Made by a program: the position numbers and the translations under genes
The notes under the pieces: generated by a model
Databases searched by the model: none
Seen by the model: only the letters and a program-made list of their open reading frames with translations
Told to the model about the DNA's origin: nothing
In this document: piece after piece, positions 16,825 to 25,889 of the stretch
How the letters are laid out: each line of letters starts with the position of its first letter
Position numbering within the stretch: position 1 is the stretch's first letter
Source: Pseudoflavonifractor sp. Marseille-P3106
Lineage (GTDB): Bacteria; Bacillota; Clostridia; Oscillospirales; Oscillospiraceae
DNA: 64,000 nucleotides
Direction: 5' to 3'
NCBI GenBank assembly: GCA_900169975.1
Contig: LT827126.1
Span: 434,001-498,000, forward strand

Positions 16825-18963
16825 ATGGATATCTTGCAGAAACTCAAGGCTAAGTCCCGAGCGGCAATCCAGAACCTTCGCCCGACGGATTATCAGGATG
16901 CGGCCATTATCCAGCCTGAGACAAATGCTTTCGGCAACATCCTGGGGCAGATTGATAATAGTGGAAAGTACCCTATCGTGTTCCGTATGGACGGCCGGAA
17001 CAGGCTTAATCGAAGCATCTTGGCTACCGGGGGGCAAGACAAACTGGAGTCCTTTGCCAAGAACTTCATCTTTCAGTCCGTAAAGCGGCGCGAGTCCATC
17101 CTGATAAATGACCCGGAGAGCAGGCTTTTCAATACGATGAGTTCGTATTTGAGTTCGAAAGGTTATACTGTGCGGTATCTGGACCTGGACCGCTCGGAAC
17201 TGAGCGATAGCTGGGAACCTTTCCAGCCGTTTTTCTATGCGGAGAATTGTCCTGGGGCAGGGGACCCCGGCTATGCCGCCTTCCTTGCACATGCAATCGT
17301 GGACCCGGCCTGGGGGGATAGTTCCGAATCTTCCTCCGCCGCACAGGACCTCCTGATGGCACTTATCCTGCGTGTCGTCTATGGTATCGAATACGATGAG
17401 AAGACTCTGACTGCGGTGTTCCAGCTCCTGAAAACACCGTATGGCCTGCAGTATCTGGACACACTCTTCACCGAGGAGTTCCAGGGAAGCGCAACTCGCA
17501 TGGCCATTGAGTCCTATCAGAAATTCAAAAAGCACCCGGAGCCGCTGCAGCAGGATGTTTTCAAAAAACTGCCGTCCCTGGTCGAGCCGCTTCTGAAAAT
17601 CTACCCGGCGGCCTCGGAATTTCCCATGCATACGGTTTCTATGGATATGCACCTGCCTGGTAATGCCCCTTGTGCGTATTTTATTAAATACAGCAGGGAT
17701 AGCCAGAACGCCAGGGAGGCCGCATTCTTCTTTAGCGCATTTTACAGGTCCCTGTTCAATGACTCGGACGCGCTTGCAAAACGTGGTGCTGTATCAATCC
17801 CCACGCCGGTAAATTTCCTTCTGCACGAAATGTCCTCTATCGGCCAAATCTTTAAATTGGATTTTGCCTTGGCCACGTCACGGAAGCGGAATGTAAATTT
17901 CTGTATGACGGCCAACAGTATTCAAGACCTCTCACAAACATATGAGAATTGGCTTACGATTTCCGCAAATTGCTCTACTCATCTTGCCTTTAGCCCGTAC
18001 AATGCGACGGACATCGACATGATTCAGAAATGGGTCGGTCCAGGGGAAGTTGTTTTTGACCGCAAAAGCCTCCAGGATGATACTGTGGTTATCCTACTCC
18101 ATTTCCATGAGCCTATTTTCGCCAAGGAATATCCTTACACTCTGCACTCCGAAGCGTCCGACCCCATCATCCGTTCTGATGCTCCGGCAGATATTATCGG
18201 CTTATTGAGCCACAACGGTCTAAAGGAATATCGGGAGGGCCGCGATGCGGTTTCCAAAGACTATATGCGGATTTTCCCCAAGGCAAATGAGGTGAACCGC
18301 AACTGGTTTGGGGAGTGCGAGCCAATTCCGGTTCCAGACTCTGTACTGAACCGGGTAAATGAGCCTGACAATTCGTCCCCCAGCAAAAAACTGGTCAAAA
18401 TCAGCGACTATGGCGCGACCAATCTGGAGGCGGTCTCAACCCTGGAGAATATTTCGCAGAGCGCATTGGTGGATAGGCTTCTGACCTCGCCCTGTATGTT
18501 TGTCAAAGCCCAGTTCCTTGGCCGCGATGCAAATACGGTAGAGCCGATTGCCAATATCGTGGAGTATTACCAGGCGCAGTCCAGCCGGTCGATGTCGTTG
18601 GAGAAAAGCCGCGAGTTGCTGTACCTGATAGAAGATGTTGCGAAAGCAATCCTGGTGAACAGCGAGAAACTGAAACGGCAGAACAAGTACCTCTACTCCA
18701 ACATGGTGGATGTGCTCAAAATGCCGGAGTTCACGGAAATCTGTCAGGACATGGAGGCCCACCGCTTCTGCACAACTGCCCAATTCCAGCAGTTGATAGA
18801 GACTATGCTGGAGAATATCAGCGACCGCCAGGTGTATGCCAGTCCCTTCCTGTTCCGCAATCTGGTCGTTATCCTCCGGGACTTCAGTCAGTGGTTCGGC
18901 GGCCAGACCTCGCTGGACTGGTATACGAAGGCGAAACCCGTCATTGAATTCTTGCTCGCGTGA
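16825..18963 (+). CDS. VirD4/TraG-like coupling-protein homologue with degenerate ATPase motifs, 712 aa
   Basis: ATG 16825 follows GGGAGGT. The order of motifs is that of type IV coupling proteins: ILATGGQDKLESFAKN (65-80) where Walker A should be, SILINDPESRLF (91-102) for the usual 'VVTDPKGE', the SDSWEPF segment, then NFLLHEMSSIGQ (about 329-340) for Walker B 'FLLDEFANIG', and a TANSIQDLSQTYENW segment. Walker A lacks GKT/S and Walker B has HE for DE. No N-terminal membrane segments are seen. In active relatives this ATPase pumps DNA into the secretion channel; this copy is probably ATPase-dead. The C-terminal 240 residues are unmatched. Confidence 0.7.
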   Translation: MDILQKLKAKSRAAIQNLRPTDYQDAAIIQPETNAFGNILGQIDNSGKYPIVFRMDGRNRLNRSILATGGQDKLESFAKNFIFQSVKRRESILINDPESRLFNTMSSYLSSKGYTVRYLDLDRSELSDSWEPFQPFFYAENCPGAGDPGYAAFLAHAIVDPAWGDSSESSSAAQDLLMALILRVVYGIEYDEKTLTAVFQLLKTPYGLQYLDTLFTEEFQGSATRMAIESYQKFKKHPEPLQQDVFKKLPSLVEPLLKIYPAASEFPMHTVSMDMHLPGNAPCAYFIKYSRDSQNAREAAFFFSAFYRSLFNDSDALAKRGAVSIPTPVNFLLHEMSSIGQIFKLDFALATSRKRNVNFCMTANSIQDLSQTYENWLTISANCSTHLAFSPYNATDIDMIQKWVGPGEVVFDRKSLQDDTVVILLHFHEPIFAKEYPYTLHSEASDPIIRSDAPADIIGLLSHNGLKEYREGRDAVSKDYMRIFPKANEVNRNWFGECEPIPVPDSVLNRVNEPDNSSPSKKLVKISDYGATNLEAVSTLENISQSALVDRLLTSPCMFVKAQFLGRDANTVEPIANIVEYYQAQSSRSMSLEKSRELLYLIEDVAKAILVNSEKLKRQNKYLYSNMVDVLKMPEFTEICQDMEAHRFCTTAQFQQLIETMLENISDRQVYASPFLFRNLVVILRDFSQWFGGQTSLDWYTKAKPVIEFLLA

Positions 18964-18976
18964 GGAGGTAAATTTT

Positions 18977-19813
18977 ATGGAGCTTGAAGGAAAAACTGTG
19001 CTTATAACGTCTGAAATGGCGGAAGAATTTTTGAAGCACAATACCAGGAATCGGAACATCCGGCTGCCGTATGTAGAAGAACTTGCCACCTACATGCGGC
19101 AAGGAAAGTGGGACGTCACCCACCAGGGTATCGGCTTCTATGAAGATGGGACCCTTTTCGATGGGCAGCACCGCCTGCACGCCATCATCAAGGCTGGTGT
19201 CCCTGTAAAAATGATGGTCACTTATGGAATCCCCCTCGCTGCAACTCATGCGGACACGGGGCTGAAGCGCTCGGAGGCAGACCTGGTAAAGCTGATGGGT
19301 AACAGCGAGTTTCAGTGGGTCGGGGCCCGCGAAATTGCCATTACAAACATCCTAAAGGTACAATTTCCCCGTCTTGGCCTTGTGACCTTGGAGGATAAAG
19401 CCGCATTCATGCAGTTTTACAAAAATGCGTATTGCTTTGCCAAACAAGCCTACCACCCGAACGGGTCTGGGCTGCGGAGTGCAGCTATCTATGCGGCCTT
19501 TGTTTGTGCCTACATCGAAACGGGGGCAAAAGAGAAACTCTCCGCCGCAGGGACACTCCTTGCATCAGGGTTGATTGATAGTACCACCTCAGATGCCTGC
19601 TCAAACAACATGCTCCTCCTTCGCAACTATGTCATGCGGGCTGAGTACCGGAAACTGGGGAAGACTGATGGTAGCGGGCAAAATAAAGTTATCCTTTTTG
19701 CTTCCGCAAAAGCACTAGACTCCTACATAAAAGGGAAGCCCATGCGGCGCATCACGATTCCAAATGCGTTTCCGTTCCATATCTACAACCAGTACGGCAT
19801 GATTTGCAGTTGA
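18977..19813 (+). CDS. ParB-like DGQHR-type protein, 278 aa
   Basis: ATG 18977 with TGAGGAGGT upstream. The N-terminal part ITSEMAEEFL ... NIRLPYVEELATYMRQGKW ... GTLFDGQHRLHAII is typical of phage and actinobacterial ParB/Srx-fold proteins with a DGQHR motif (about residues 57-61). Helical C-terminal half. Related proteins are DNA-modification or partition-like factors, often uncharacterised. Its stop overlaps the TraX frame. Confidence 0.65.
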   Translation: MELEGKTVLITSEMAEEFLKHNTRNRNIRLPYVEELATYMRQGKWDVTHQGIGFYEDGTLFDGQHRLHAIIKAGVPVKMMVTYGIPLAATHADTGLKRSEADLVKLMGNSEFQWVGAREIAITNILKVQFPRLGLVTLEDKAAFMQFYKNAYCFAKQAYHPNGSGLRSAAIYAAFVCAYIETGAKEKLSAAGTLLASGLIDSTTSDACSNNMLLLRNYVMRAEYRKLGKTDGSGQNKVILFASAKALDSYIKGKPMRRITIPNAFPFHIYNQYGMICS

Positions 19814-20487
19814 ACACTGATATGCTGAAACTGATTGCAATGCTGACGATGCTGGTAGACCATATCGGATTGCTGTTCTTCCCGGAAATTATGGCCTTCC
19901 GCATCGTCGGCCGGATAGCAATGCCGCTGTTTGCCTACGGCATCGCACAGGGATATTGGTACACGAGGCAGCACGGGACAACAGCCCGATATTTGTGCAG
20001 AGTTTCTGCACTTTTCCTCGTTTCCCAAATTCCATACAACTTAGTCCAATATCAGGCCGGAGTGGCGCTGAACTTCAATATCTGCATATCCTGGGTCCTG
20101 GGGATTGTTGCACTGGTCATCCTGGACAGCCAGTGGCATTATCTTCTAAAAACGCTTCTGCTAACGGCCATTGCCGTAGCTATCACGGGCACATGGCTGG
20201 ATTATTCCTTTTTGGCTGTCTCAATGGTGATAGCCTTTTCATTGAGGTTCCGGGTCCAGAAGGGGACACCCATAGCTCTTTGCGCTGCTGGTGCCCTGGT
20301 GATTATGTTCTCAGTACTGTACAGCAATTACATTGAGCTGTATGCTTTGACGACATTACCAATTCTACTCTGGGTTGAAAAGGAGACAGAACAGCGAGGT
20401 AAGACGCTTAAAATCCCAAAGTGGGTTGGCTATGCGTTCTATCCAGTCCATTTATCACTGCTTGCGGCAATTAAATTCATTGTGTAA
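19804..20487 (+). CDS. traX: TraX family membrane protein, 227 aa
   Basis: Multi-pass membrane protein: MLTMLVDHIGLLFF, RIVGRIAMPLFAYGIAQGYWYT and a C-terminal GYAFYPVHLSLLAAI are TraX family signatures (acyltransferase-like; F-plasmid TraX acetylates pilin). TTG 19804 overlaps the previous stop, implying coupling; ATG 19822 is an alternative. It lies next to the VirD4-like gene, suggesting a relic or divergent transfer module. Confidence 0.7.
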   Translation: MQLNTDMLKLIAMLTMLVDHIGLLFFPEIMAFRIVGRIAMPLFAYGIAQGYWYTRQHGTTARYLCRVSALFLVSQIPYNLVQYQAGVALNFNICISWVLGIVALVILDSQWHYLLKTLLLTAIAVAITGTWLDYSFLAVSMVIAFSLRFRVQKGTPIALCAAGALVIMFSVLYSNYIELYALTTLPILLWVEKETEQRGKTLKIPKWVGYAFYPVHLSLLAAIKFIV

Positions 20488-20502
20488 CAGGAGGTCAGCA
20501 TC

Positions 20503-20871
20503 ATGAATTTCCCTATTGTTTTCCGATTCACCGACGCAAAAACACAGGACTTACTCCTTGCGGTTTCCAAAAAGCTAGGGAAATCCCCTATAGAAGCTAT
20601 ACAGGCCACCATTTGTGATGAGCGGACTGTCGAGGCGATTTCTGAGGGCTGGGGTATTATTGCACTATCTCTTTGGGGACATGGTGAAAACAAATTCGAT
20701 GATGATGATTTTGCAAAGTTGGACGAACCCGAATTGGAAGTGCCTCTGAGCGAAGACCAGGTTGCGAACCTTATCGCCTACGCTGACAGTGACGAGTCGG
20801 TGAAGTCTATTGAAGACTTGGTAGGAGTGTTCTTGATTTTTGAGGCAGATGCTCTGGGTTTCCACGTATAA
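20503..20871 (+). CDS. Hypothetical protein, 122 aa
   Basis: ATG with AGGAGGTCAGC upstream. Acidic protein; the first 60 residues contain a short LLAVSKKLGKSPIEAI helix pair. No family recognised. Last gene before leader D. Confidence 0.6.
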   Translation: MNFPIVFRFTDAKTQDLLLAVSKKLGKSPIEAIQATICDERTVEAISEGWGIIALSLWGHGENKFDDDDFAKLDEPELEVPLSEDQVANLIAYADSDESVKSIEDLVGVFLIFEADALGFHV

Positions 20872-20911
20872 GGCACTAAAGCGCCAAGATGCTTAGGCTC
20901 TTAGACACTCA
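20871..20911 (+). repeat. Octamer array 3
   Basis: Five units in 8-bp phase (GGCACTAA, AGCGCCAA, GATGCTTA, GGCTCTTA, GACACTCA), starting at the stop codon and ending 36 bp before the -35 of leader D. Confidence 0.65.
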
Positions 20912-20946
20912 ATAATTCTTGCTGTGCCCGTTCCTTCTCTCGAAAA

Positions 20947-21078
20947 TTGACCAATAAATTTTCACGTGGTATAATAAGAACCAAACCAAGGAAGTATCTG
21001 AAAAATTCTATCATTATGATTCAAGCAGTCATTCTTCGCAATTCATGCGGGAGTGGCTGCTTTTTATATATACACAAA
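20947..21078 (+). promoter_or_regulatory. Leader D
   Basis: TTGACC (20947-20952), 17 bp, TATAAT (20970-20975), GGAAGTAT (20990-20997). Hairpin at 21024-21061 (AGCAGTCATTC ... GAGTGGCTGCT), T5, ATATATACACAAAC. Closest in sequence to leader A. Confidence 0.75.
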
Positions 21079-21101
21079 CATTTTTAAAAGGAGCGATAAC
21101 T

Positions 21102-21368
21102 ATGATAAGAGAAATCAACGATGTTTACGACCTGCGTGCCGCCTACTATGAGAAGCATCCGAACGGCCATTTCTTCGACGGAGACACACTCAAGTTTTTC
21201 GGGGAACGATTCTCCGAGATGCGCCTGCTTAAGGGAACGGTTCAAGTCACCGACTCCTTAGGGAAGGAACATACCTGCTATGTTGTCAGTTCGCTGCAGC
21301 GCATCCCAATGGTAGGGCGGAAGCGTGTCTACCACCATTTCGATGTAGAGACATTGGAGGATATCTGA
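21102..21368 (+). CDS. Hypothetical protein, 88 aa
   Basis: ATG 21102 with AAAAGGAGCG upstream. Contains HFFDGDTLKFFGERFSEM then an HTCYVVSSLQ strand, a layout seen in short phage and ICE proteins of unknown role. TGATG overlap with the next gene. Confidence 0.7.
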   Translation: MIREINDVYDLRAAYYEKHPNGHFFDGDTLKFFGERFSEMRLLKGTVQVTDSLGKEHTCYVVSSLQRIPMVGRKRVYHHFDVETLEDI

Positions 21369-22045
21369 TGGAAATGCAAAAAAACTTGGAGCGTATCATC
21401 GCTGAGACTTCTGCTGTGGCCATTCCAGTCACAGCACAGCCGGGGGAGAAAGAAGACTGGATTCGTTACAGCGACTCCAATGAAGGTGAGCCGGGCTATT
21501 ACCGAGATTATCTGGACCCCAAGACCGGGGCAATCCTGTATAGTTTCGGAGAGACCTGCTGTGTACACCCATGGCTTTGCGACCCTGCTGGTGTCCTTCC
21601 GTCTGAGTGCCATGGTCTGGTTCTATTGAGCAGTGAGAACTGTGACGAAAACTGCTTCACAGTGCCTCTTGCGCAGTTCGAAGCAGATTTTGGCTCGATT
21701 GCAGATGCAGTCATGCAGATGCTGGCCCAAAAACCCGAGAACTGTACGTTGCGGTTGTTTCTTAAGACGGATGACCCGGAAGATTCCTATTTAGACGCCT
21801 TGGATGTAAAGATGGACACCGAAACTGGCACTGTCAGCCTAGACAACGCTTTTATCCACGACTATCTGGATAGTTCGCCTGCATGGCGACTCTGCGAGTC
21901 AGCCGGTATGGAAATCGAGGTGCAGGACTGCTATATGACTGGGTATTCCAGTTTTATTGCCAGCACGACAGCGGATAACCTGAAGAAATTTCTTTTGGAG
22001 CACAAGGTTATTCCTGTGTTCATCAAAAAAGCAAAGGAGAAATGA
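21368..22045 (+). CDS. Hypothetical protein, 225 aa
   Basis: ATG overlaps the upstream stop. Acidic soluble protein with seven Cys, several clustered (FGETCCVHPWLC), possibly a metal site. No family recognised. Confidence 0.65.
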   Translation: MEMQKNLERIIAETSAVAIPVTAQPGEKEDWIRYSDSNEGEPGYYRDYLDPKTGAILYSFGETCCVHPWLCDPAGVLPSECHGLVLLSSENCDENCFTVPLAQFEADFGSIADAVMQMLAQKPENCTLRLFLKTDDPEDSYLDALDVKMDTETGTVSLDNAFIHDYLDSSPAWRLCESAGMEIEVQDCYMTGYSSFIASTTADNLKKFLLEHKVIPVFIKKAKEK

Positions 22046-22048
22046 ACC

Positions 22049-22498
22049 ATGGACGGAACTTTGAGTAAAATCGGCATCATCGACCTTGCTGAACGTGCTT
22101 CCCATCTTCCTGTGAATCGGATGGTTTACATCTACGGAAGGGAGGACATCAGTGCTGGGGAGACCTATGGTCTCATGGTCACGGATGCCTTCGAGACACG
22201 GATGTATCTGTTGTGTTACCTGGGCCACACCCATTGCAAGGCGGTCTCCTGCGACAGCGGCATGGAGCACACAGAGGAGATTTCCGCTATCCGGGACATT
22301 CTGGAAAGTGCCTGGATGGAAGCCGAACTCACCGATTTCTACGTTGATGAGAGACAGTGGAGTGAAAAGCCCGCCGACATCACTCCTTGGCTGCTTGGTA
22401 TCGGATGTGCCAGTAAGAAAAGCAGGGGAGGGGCAGCCACATTGGTTGCCCCTCTCTTCAAAGGAGATGAATCATTTGAAGTACTATCTGAGTTATGA
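22049..22498 (+). CDS. Hypothetical protein, 149 aa
   Basis: ATG behind AAAGGAG. Mixed alpha/beta; its 3' end overlaps the next start. The last 20 codons follow a natural hairpin (GGGGCAGCCAC ... GGTTGCCCC) that may end part of the transcripts. Function unknown. Confidence 0.6.
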   Translation: MDGTLSKIGIIDLAERASHLPVNRMVYIYGREDISAGETYGLMVTDAFETRMYLLCYLGHTHCKAVSCDSGMEHTEEISAIRDILESAWMEAELTDFYVDERQWSEKPADITPWLLGIGCASKKSRGGAATLVAPLFKGDESFEVLSEL

Positions 22499-22805
22499 CC
22501 ATGTGGGGTCCCATGGGCCTGTACAGATGCAGGTCATTCCATACGACCCGTCCAACGGTGTCCGTGTGGTCGGCAAAAGTACCTTCCTCTACCACGGCAG
22601 TCTGATTGTCTCGGGCCTATTTGATACCATCAAAGAGGCCCTTGCAGACCTTGGGACGTACTCGAAGCCCACCAGGCTGCCGGATGGAAGTTCTGTAATT
22701 CCGGCCGCAGCCAACGGCTATGAGCGGGATGACAGTCCGTTCCAGAGATGGCATCCCGGAGTGCAGGAGTTATGGCCCGGAGACCCTGGTTGGGGCCTTG
22801 TATGA
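22476..22805 (+). CDS. Hypothetical protein, 109 aa
   Basis: TTG 22476 is chosen because AAGGAG (22461-22466) is 9 nt upstream; the in-frame ATG 22467 is directly adjacent to it and unusable. Beta-rich N-terminal half, Pro/Trp-rich C-terminus (WHPGVQELWPGDPGW). Function unknown. Confidence 0.6.
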   Translation: MKYYLSYDHVGSHGPVQMQVIPYDPSNGVRVVGKSTFLYHGSLIVSGLFDTIKEALADLGTYSKPTRLPDGSSVIPAAANGYERDDSPFQRWHPGVQELWPGDPGWGLV

Positions 22806-22819
22806 GGGGGGCGTTCAAA

Positions 22820-23113
22820 GTGGATACAATCAGTTCCTATGAGAGTCAGGTAAAAAACAGTATCTTTCAGGTGTTCAACGGTGTCGAGACGGAAGTGGAG
22901 GCTATGGTATTTGCCAATTATGCCATGCGGCAGTTGAAAGAGTCGCAGAACCCCAAATTTTCCAGGGAGACATCCACTGCTTTTATCAATCTCTTGGCAG
23001 AGATGCTCCACCGAGAGATGCACAGCATCTATGGAAGCCAGGTCTTTGACTATTCGCTGGATACAGCAGTGACGGACGCCAAGATTTGCCTTCAATCTGA
23101 AAGAATGGTATAA
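22820..23113 (+). CDS. Hypothetical protein, 97 aa
   Basis: GTG 22820 follows AGGGGGG; ATG 22802 overlaps the previous stop but has no ribosome site. Helical. Its last codons contain the -35 and -10 of leader E (the TAA stop is inside the -10). Confidence 0.6.
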   Translation: MDTISSYESQVKNSIFQVFNGVETEVEAMVFANYAMRQLKESQNPKFSRETSTAFINLLAEMLHREMHSIYGSQVFDYSLDTAVTDAKICLQSERMV

Positions 23114-23215
23114 TTTACTCAAATTAAGGAAGTATCGAAATCACAGCCAATCTCATAACACTTCAAGCAGCTATATCCTTTGGGGTATAGCTGCTTTTTA
23201 TATATATACAAACAA
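23086..23215 (+). promoter_or_regulatory. Leader E
   Basis: TTGCCT (23086-23091), 17 bp, TATAAT (23109-23114), both within the end of the upstream gene. GGAAGTAT at 23128-23135; near-perfect hairpin 23166-23195 (AGCAGCTATA / TATAGCTGCT), T5, ATATATATACAAAC. Confidence 0.75.
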
Positions 23216-23240
23216 TCTTTACAAAAACGGAGGAATCACT

Positions 23241-23693
23241 ATGTTCAGAGTAGACAGTTCCAGATTCAACAACTATCCTGCGTATGAGTTCAACCTGGAG
23301 CACCTCGACTTCTATCAAGTCGGGAATAAGGACCTCTACATCGTCTGCCGCGCAGGTGGAAGCACCGATGACTGTGTGCAGACAGGGAGTCAGGAGTATA
23401 TCAACGGCTGGCTGTATGGTGCAGTCCAGGCCGCGTGTGGTCAGCTTCGCAAGCGCATGGAAAGCTATCCAGAGCTTCGAAATTATGACGAGGACCATCA
23501 GTATGACATGAACCGGGAACCTGATGACGTACCCGGGAACGAATTGGGCCGCTATGAAATCGTGTTCAAAGTACACGAAGACCACTACTATTGCTTTGCT
23601 GATGCAGTCAACATGGACGAAGCCCTGGGTCAGTTTTTCAAGCATCATCCCAATATTACTTATGGGATGGTTGTTGACCACATGGAAGTATAA
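23241..23693 (+). CDS. Hypothetical protein, 150 aa
   Basis: ATG with CGGAGGAA upstream. A segment VFKVHEDHYYCFADAVNMDEAL suggests a small ligand-binding or dsRBD-like alpha/beta domain, but no family is recognised. Confidence 0.65.
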   Translation: MFRVDSSRFNNYPAYEFNLEHLDFYQVGNKDLYIVCRAGGSTDDCVQTGSQEYINGWLYGAVQAACGQLRKRMESYPELRNYDEDHQYDMNREPDDVPGNELGRYEIVFKVHEDHYYCFADAVNMDEALGQFFKHHPNITYGMVVDHMEV

Positions 23694-23719
23694 CCAGCAT
23701 TTGAAAGGGGAGAAAAGTA

Positions 23720-23974
23720 TTGAAAAACACCGTTATTTCGGAAAAAGTGCTTCACGATGCATCCGAATATATCAATGAGCATCCGGGTAACTTTTTCAAG
23801 TCTGACGCTGAGGAACTGAAGAAGTTCAACAGTGCGGAATTCAAGGAGCACGCATTGTCCGAACTTCAGGGTTCCATGGCCTATTCTGGCAATACGGTCT
23901 TTGCCGTCTACACAGCGGCAGACCTCGCCAGATATGTATGGAATATTTTCCTGAACTGGGCCTGGGGGTGGTGA
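23720..23974 (+). CDS. Hypothetical protein, 84 aa
   Basis: TTG start with AAGGGGAGAAAAG upstream. Helical, with a Trp-rich C-terminus (WNIFLNWAWGW). No family recognised. Confidence 0.6.
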   Translation: MKNTVISEKVLHDASEYINEHPGNFFKSDAEELKKFNSAEFKEHALSELQGSMAYSGNTVFAVYTAADLARYVWNIFLNWAWGW

Positions 23975-23975
23975 T

Positions 23976-24371
23976 ATGGGCAACTATCCTATCTTTCCCA
24001 TTGCAGAGGGCCAGAAGGTGTTCCTGGAGCCTTGCGGAAACGCAGCCAGATGGCACGGCGCAAAGGCTCCGTTGGAGGCTACCATCACCGCTATCAAGCG
24101 GAAGTACATCTATGTAGATGTTCCTGCTGTCCACGGAACCTTGAAGTTCTTCCGAGACACCTTGGAATACTGCGATAACTGCGAAACGAACTCATCCTAC
24201 GTCATGTATCCCTCCAAGGAGGAGTACGAGGCGGAAATCGATACCAGAGAGAAGGAGCGTGTCGTAGTCGGTTATTTCCGTGATTACACGATGAACAAAA
24301 TTCGCAGACGTGGCCTATCCCGTGAGGCCCTGAATACCATCTACCGGCTGATTCAAGAAGAGTTGAATTAA
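23976..24371 (+). CDS. Hypothetical protein, 131 aa
   Basis: ATG starts 1 nt after the previous stop. SH3-like beta-barrel start (EGQKVFLEPCGNAAR ... KRKYIYVDV) followed by a helical C-terminus (YTMNKIRRRGLSREALNTIY). This layout is common in small phage-encoded proteins of unknown role. Confidence 0.65.
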   Translation: MGNYPIFPIAEGQKVFLEPCGNAARWHGAKAPLEATITAIKRKYIYVDVPAVHGTLKFFRDTLEYCDNCETNSSYVMYPSKEEYEAEIDTREKERVVVGYFRDYTMNKIRRRGLSREALNTIYRLIQEELN

Positions 24372-24396
24372 CAAATATTTACAGGGAGAAATTTAT

Positions 24397-24918
24397 ATGC
24401 TAAAGTCTTACTATGCCTTAGTTCTTTGCGATAGCCCTTGTGATGCTCAGGATACTGTGGAGCGAATGCAGGCACAGGGGCTGGATGCAACTGCTGTTGG
24501 ACAGGGAGTACAGGTCAGCAGACAGTTTACCCTCCGCGAGGAGGGCCCGAAGTACTCCCCACAGTGGGAGGTGTCCCTGATGAACGCCATTACCGACGAA
24601 ATCGGTGCGGAGGAAATGATTCGGGATGCTGTAAAGGCAACTGGCAAGCCGTATGTGCTTCTGGACGAGGCTGACGCCGATTCCTCCATTTCGCTCAATG
24701 AGCGGTTGGAGGGTCTGGGAGACCATGAGGCATTTGCCAACATTGCCGCTGTGGAGCGTCTGCAGACCAAGCTGATTGACGGGCTGGACTTGGACGATAA
24801 GCCGTCGTTGCAGGAAGCCTTTCAGTACAGAGCCGCTTTGGACGTTGTACTTAGTATTGCGAAGAAGGCCCTGATTCAGAAACTGTCCAGCGAAGGAGGG
24901 CTGCAGGATGCAACCTGA
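24397..24918 (+). CDS. Hypothetical protein, 173 aa
   Basis: ATG with AGGGAGAAA upstream. Mixed protein with a ferredoxin-like first part (SYYALVLCDSPCDAQDTVERM) and an acidic helical tail. No family recognised. Overlaps the next gene by 11 nt. Confidence 0.65.
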   Translation: MLKSYYALVLCDSPCDAQDTVERMQAQGLDATAVGQGVQVSRQFTLREEGPKYSPQWEVSLMNAITDEIGAEEMIRDAVKATGKPYVLLDEADADSSISLNERLEGLGDHEAFANIAAVERLQTKLIDGLDLDDKPSLQEAFQYRAALDVVLSIAKKALIQKLSSEGGLQDAT

Positions 24919-25315
24919 CTTCATCATTCAGGAAGATGCGGCATCTGTATTGCTCAAAACCCGGTGGATGGCCTGCTACACGCTGCGAGACTCCTATCCC
25001 GGCCACGCAAGCAGATGCTTTGAAAGTCTGGACCAGAGGAGGCGAGGGCAAATCATTGCCATCTTCTCCCGGTCTGACCATGAACCTTCCGAGCAGGATA
25101 TCACGGCAGCCTATAACAAAATCCTTGCCCAAGAAATCGAGGACTCTGTGCAGACAGCCATCGAAGAATGGGGCGGAGACCGGGCTACCGTCGAAGTAGA
25201 AATCGCAAAGACGATTCACGAACTTTTCGACGTGTTCGGGGAAAATCCCCGGCCCGTGATACAAGAAAGCACAGAGGGAGACTCTGGAAAAGGCCAACCT
25301 GATTTGCCATTTTGA
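24908..25315 (+). CDS. Hypothetical protein, 135 aa
   Basis: ATG with GAAGGAGGG upstream. Helical protein ending in KGQPDLPF, which superficially resembles the SSB C-terminal tip (xDxPF); no OB-fold is evident. Function unknown. Confidence 0.6.
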   Translation: MQPDFIIQEDAASVLLKTRWMACYTLRDSYPGHASRCFESLDQRRRGQIIAIFSRSDHEPSEQDITAAYNKILAQEIEDSVQTAIEEWGGDRATVEVEIAKTIHELFDVFGENPRPVIQESTEGDSGKGQPDLPF

Positions 25316-25333
25316 AAAAAGGAGAAAAAATAA

Positions 25334-25789
25334 ATGCGAAAATTTTCTTTGCTCGCGGCACTGCTGCTAATTGTCTCTGTACTCGCAGGATGCACCGACG
25401 CTGGCCCAAACAACGATACGGTTCCGTCTGACTTGACCTATACAGGCACATTCCTGGACCTGGTGGCCGAGGAAGAGCGGAACACGCCGCCGGTGGACGG
25501 GGAACTGAAAATCACCAAGGTCGATAAGGAGACTGGCTGGTGCGTTGTACCAGCCATGAGTTCTGGTGATGCTGAGTTCCTGTATCCCCGTATGGACTAC
25601 GACGGGGAGCGTTACCAGCTCCGGTTTGAAAATGGCCTTCTGACCGGCTATACGACGCTCGGCACAGGCGACCTGTCCGTCACTGCGGATGATGTCTACG
25701 GTACGGACGAAGATATGCTGGCGGAATTATTCGATGAATACGTCCGCCAAGTGAACGAATTCCTTGAATCAGAAGAAGCCAAAGAGTAA
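25334..25789 (+). CDS. Lipoprotein, 151 aa
   Basis: Short signal peptide with lipobox LAGC (Cys about residue 20) predicts a lipid-anchored extracytoplasmic protein. The mature part is acidic and beta-rich. It follows the previous gene by 18 bp, so is cotranscribed. A strong terminator follows. Role unknown. Confidence 0.75.
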   Translation: MRKFSLLAALLLIVSVLAGCTDAGPNNDTVPSDLTYTGTFLDLVAEEERNTPPVDGELKITKVDKETGWCVVPAMSSGDAEFLYPRMDYDGERYQLRFENGLLTGYTTLGTGDLSVTADDVYGTDEDMLAELFDEYVRQVNEFLESEEAKE

Positions 25790-25796
25790 CCAGAAA

Positions 25797-25834
25797 AACC
25801 CGGCGTTGTTCAAAACAACGTCGGGTTTTTGCTT
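25797..25834 (+). terminator. Intrinsic terminator
   Basis: AACCCGGCGTTGTT pairs with AACAACGTCGGGTT, then T5. Strong. Confidence 0.8.
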
Positions 25835-25857
25835 ATTTATGCGAAAAATGGTACAAT
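25829..25857 (+). promoter_or_regulatory. Promoter for the 275-aa membrane protein
   Basis: TTGCTT (25829-25834), 17 bp, TACAAT (25852-25857) preceded by TGG. The -35 overlaps the T-tract of the upstream terminator. No leader hairpin. Confidence 0.6.
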
Positions 25858-25889
25858 ACTTACACAAAACACCATGAGGAGAGGATTCT

